12,691 bases of DNA, from positions 1-12,691 of the forward strand of contig DFLA01000031.1 in the NCBI GenBank assembly GCA_002374055.1, read 5' to 3'. This document shows positions 12,601 through 12,691 of this stretch, piece after piece. This stretch comes from Caryophanales bacterium UBA3631. Lineage in GTDB: Bacteria > Bacillota_I > Bacilli_A > RF39 > UBA660. How positions within the stretch are numbered: position 1 is the stretch's first letter; the number at the start of each line of letters is the position of its first letter. The notes under the pieces were generated by a model that was given only the letters and a program-made list of their open reading frames with translations, was not told the origin of the DNA and made no database searches. The position numbers were made by a program, and so were the translations under genes.

Positions 12601-12691
12601 TTATATCAACTGCTTTAAGTTTTCTTATAACTCGTTCTGATAATACTGCAGTTTTTCCTGATCCTGCTCCTGCTGATACTATTATATTTTT
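9629..12691 (-). CDS. addA: ATP-dependent helicase/nuclease AddA, N-terminus outside the window
   Basis: AddA with AddB forms the Firmicute counterpart of RecBCD, processing double-strand ends for recombination. The frame is open to the window edge, so the ATG at 12556 is not the start: the 45 codons before it encode Walker A AGAGSGKT (7-14 of the visible 1020 residues) and motif Ia TFTKEAANEM (37-46). UvrD-type motifs follow: DEYQDTN (342-348), VGDIKQSIYRF (366-376), NFRSR (405-409), IHKSKGLEF (701-709) and VAMTRC (774-779). The C-terminal RecB-like nuclease is intact, with GIIDLM (Asp961) and IIDYK (Asp974, Lys976) followed by QLNGY. The nuclease and the long insert before motif II separate it from PcrA. 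Only about 20-30 N-terminal residues appear missing; addB would be expected just outside. Confidence 0.94.
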   Translation of the reverse strand, partial: KNIIVSAGAGSGKTAVLSERVIRKLKAVDINKLLILTFTKEAANEMKERIRKKIKANESLKHQLDIIDSAYITTFDSYSLSLVKKYYYLLNISPNVGIIDSSIINIKKEEYIDEIFENYYEEKNPLFEKLIKDFCIKDDKEIKNYVIELNNKLDLKLNKEEYIDTYIENNFNEETLNKNIEKYINLIKEKIKEINNLIYDIQILVDGKYYEKLIEVLNPLLNSNTYIEFKNNSIIKLPQLPRGSEEELKDKKEELKNTIDYIKELTIEESENTLKENILKTKDYIEIILYIIKELDKKIYKFKQESEMYEFNDIAKMGIRVLEENENIRLELKNYYNEIMVDEYQDTNDIQEKFISLIENNNVYMVGDIKQSIYRFRNANPNIFRNKYNNYEKLNGGIKIDLLKNFRSRFEVLDDINLIFNLVMDDKIGGAEYKETHQMIFGNNTYIKEGKIEESHNFEILNYKYEDKTYSKEEIEIFTIATDIKNKIESHYKVFDKDNMIVRDIEYKDFCIIMDRNTEFPKYKKIFEYMQIPLTLYQDEVLTLENDILVLKNIMNFIVKINKKEYDTNFKYYFTSIARSYLFRLSDDEIFNIFQKKDFYNNEIFKISKSISDNLENLTNEEFITEIINKFNIIEKGITTGNIEASMIRIEYLLNLSKNLTELGYTPYELADYIKEMVEGKNEIKYSLNTSAGNNVKIMNIHKSKGLEFHICYYSGLHKAFNISDLKQLFTVDNELGIIAPYVDKTPKETIYKYLLKDKYMKEEIAEKIRLFYVAMTRCKEKMILVTSLTDKEKNKVNNLVEDNIRLKYKSFLDILNSIKENIKEYIIDIDLDKQNLTKEYNEIKENNYQKLLQKNNIKLDKRKIEIDSKIEEEKHFSKTINKLITKEEYKNMEFGTHMHYLLELIDFKNPDLKDIDNFYKEKINNFLNQDLLKNIKEANIYKEYEFISENNSETYHGIIDLMLEYSDHIDIIDYKLKNIEDNAYQEQLNGYKNYIEKKFNKKTNIYLYSIMDNIIKKIN

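Noticed and set aside
1..12691. CRISPR arrays, tRNA or rRNA genes, insertion sequences, prophage genes
   Set aside because: No regularly spaced repeats, cloverleaf-like sequences, transposase or phage structural genes were seen on either strand.

Overview
The window is extremely AT-rich and behaves like a low-G+C Firmicute: strong Shine-Dalgarno (SD) sequences of the AGGAGG/GGTGAT type, SigA-like promoters that often carry an extended -10, and a SpoIIGA/pro-SigE pair that ties the organism to endospore-forming lineages. I noticed only TGG for tryptophan and no in-frame TGA, so the standard bacterial code fits. The composition suggests an uncultured gut Bacilli/Erysipelotrichia-like or Mollicutes-adjacent lineage, but that placement is inference.

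Layout, left to right. At 1-239 (+) lies the 3' end of a probable membrane protein, overlapping a 48-residue Asn-rich small protein that is followed by a clear terminator. At 276-1016 (-) is a ZupT-type ZIP metal transporter. At 1140-1367 (+) is a small one-helix membrane protein with a zinc ribbon, under a near-consensus promoter. At 1405-3672 (-) are xerD and a phosphomanno/phosphoglucomutase, apparently one operon. The 3673-4155 gap holds a compact two-RNA locus, described below. At 4156-5632 (-) are spoIIGA and sigE, translationally coupled. At 5692-6486 (-) is an NlpC/P60 cell-wall hydrolase, divergent from 6717-7931 (+), a secreted coiled-coil/M23 peptidase, which is followed by a SpoVB/MurJ-type flippase (7971-9599, +). 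From 9629 to the window edge (-) runs addA, lacking only its extreme N-terminus.

Functionally the window mixes housekeeping (AddA recombination repair, XerD chromosome-dimer resolution, hexose-phosphate mutase for envelope precursors, metal uptake) with sporulation commitment (SpoIIGA processing pro-SigE) and peptidoglycan handling (NlpC/P60, M23, flippase).

The most interesting element is at about 3776-4109. A near-consensus promoter drives a roughly 105-nt (+) RNA ending in an intrinsic terminator. Convergent to it, a (-) promoter drives a roughly 240-nt RNA encoding a 20-residue, almost wholly hydrophobic peptide, preceded by an overlapping 40-codon reading frame with a much stronger SD. 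The two RNAs overlap over about 80 bp containing one terminator for each direction. The 5' leader of the peptide mRNA is complementary to its own 3' region in two blocks (9 bp, and 13 of 15 bp), and a local hairpin can hide both SDs. This architecture strongly resembles a type I toxin-antitoxin module of hok/sok, AapA/IsoA or Fst style. I do not recognise the peptide.
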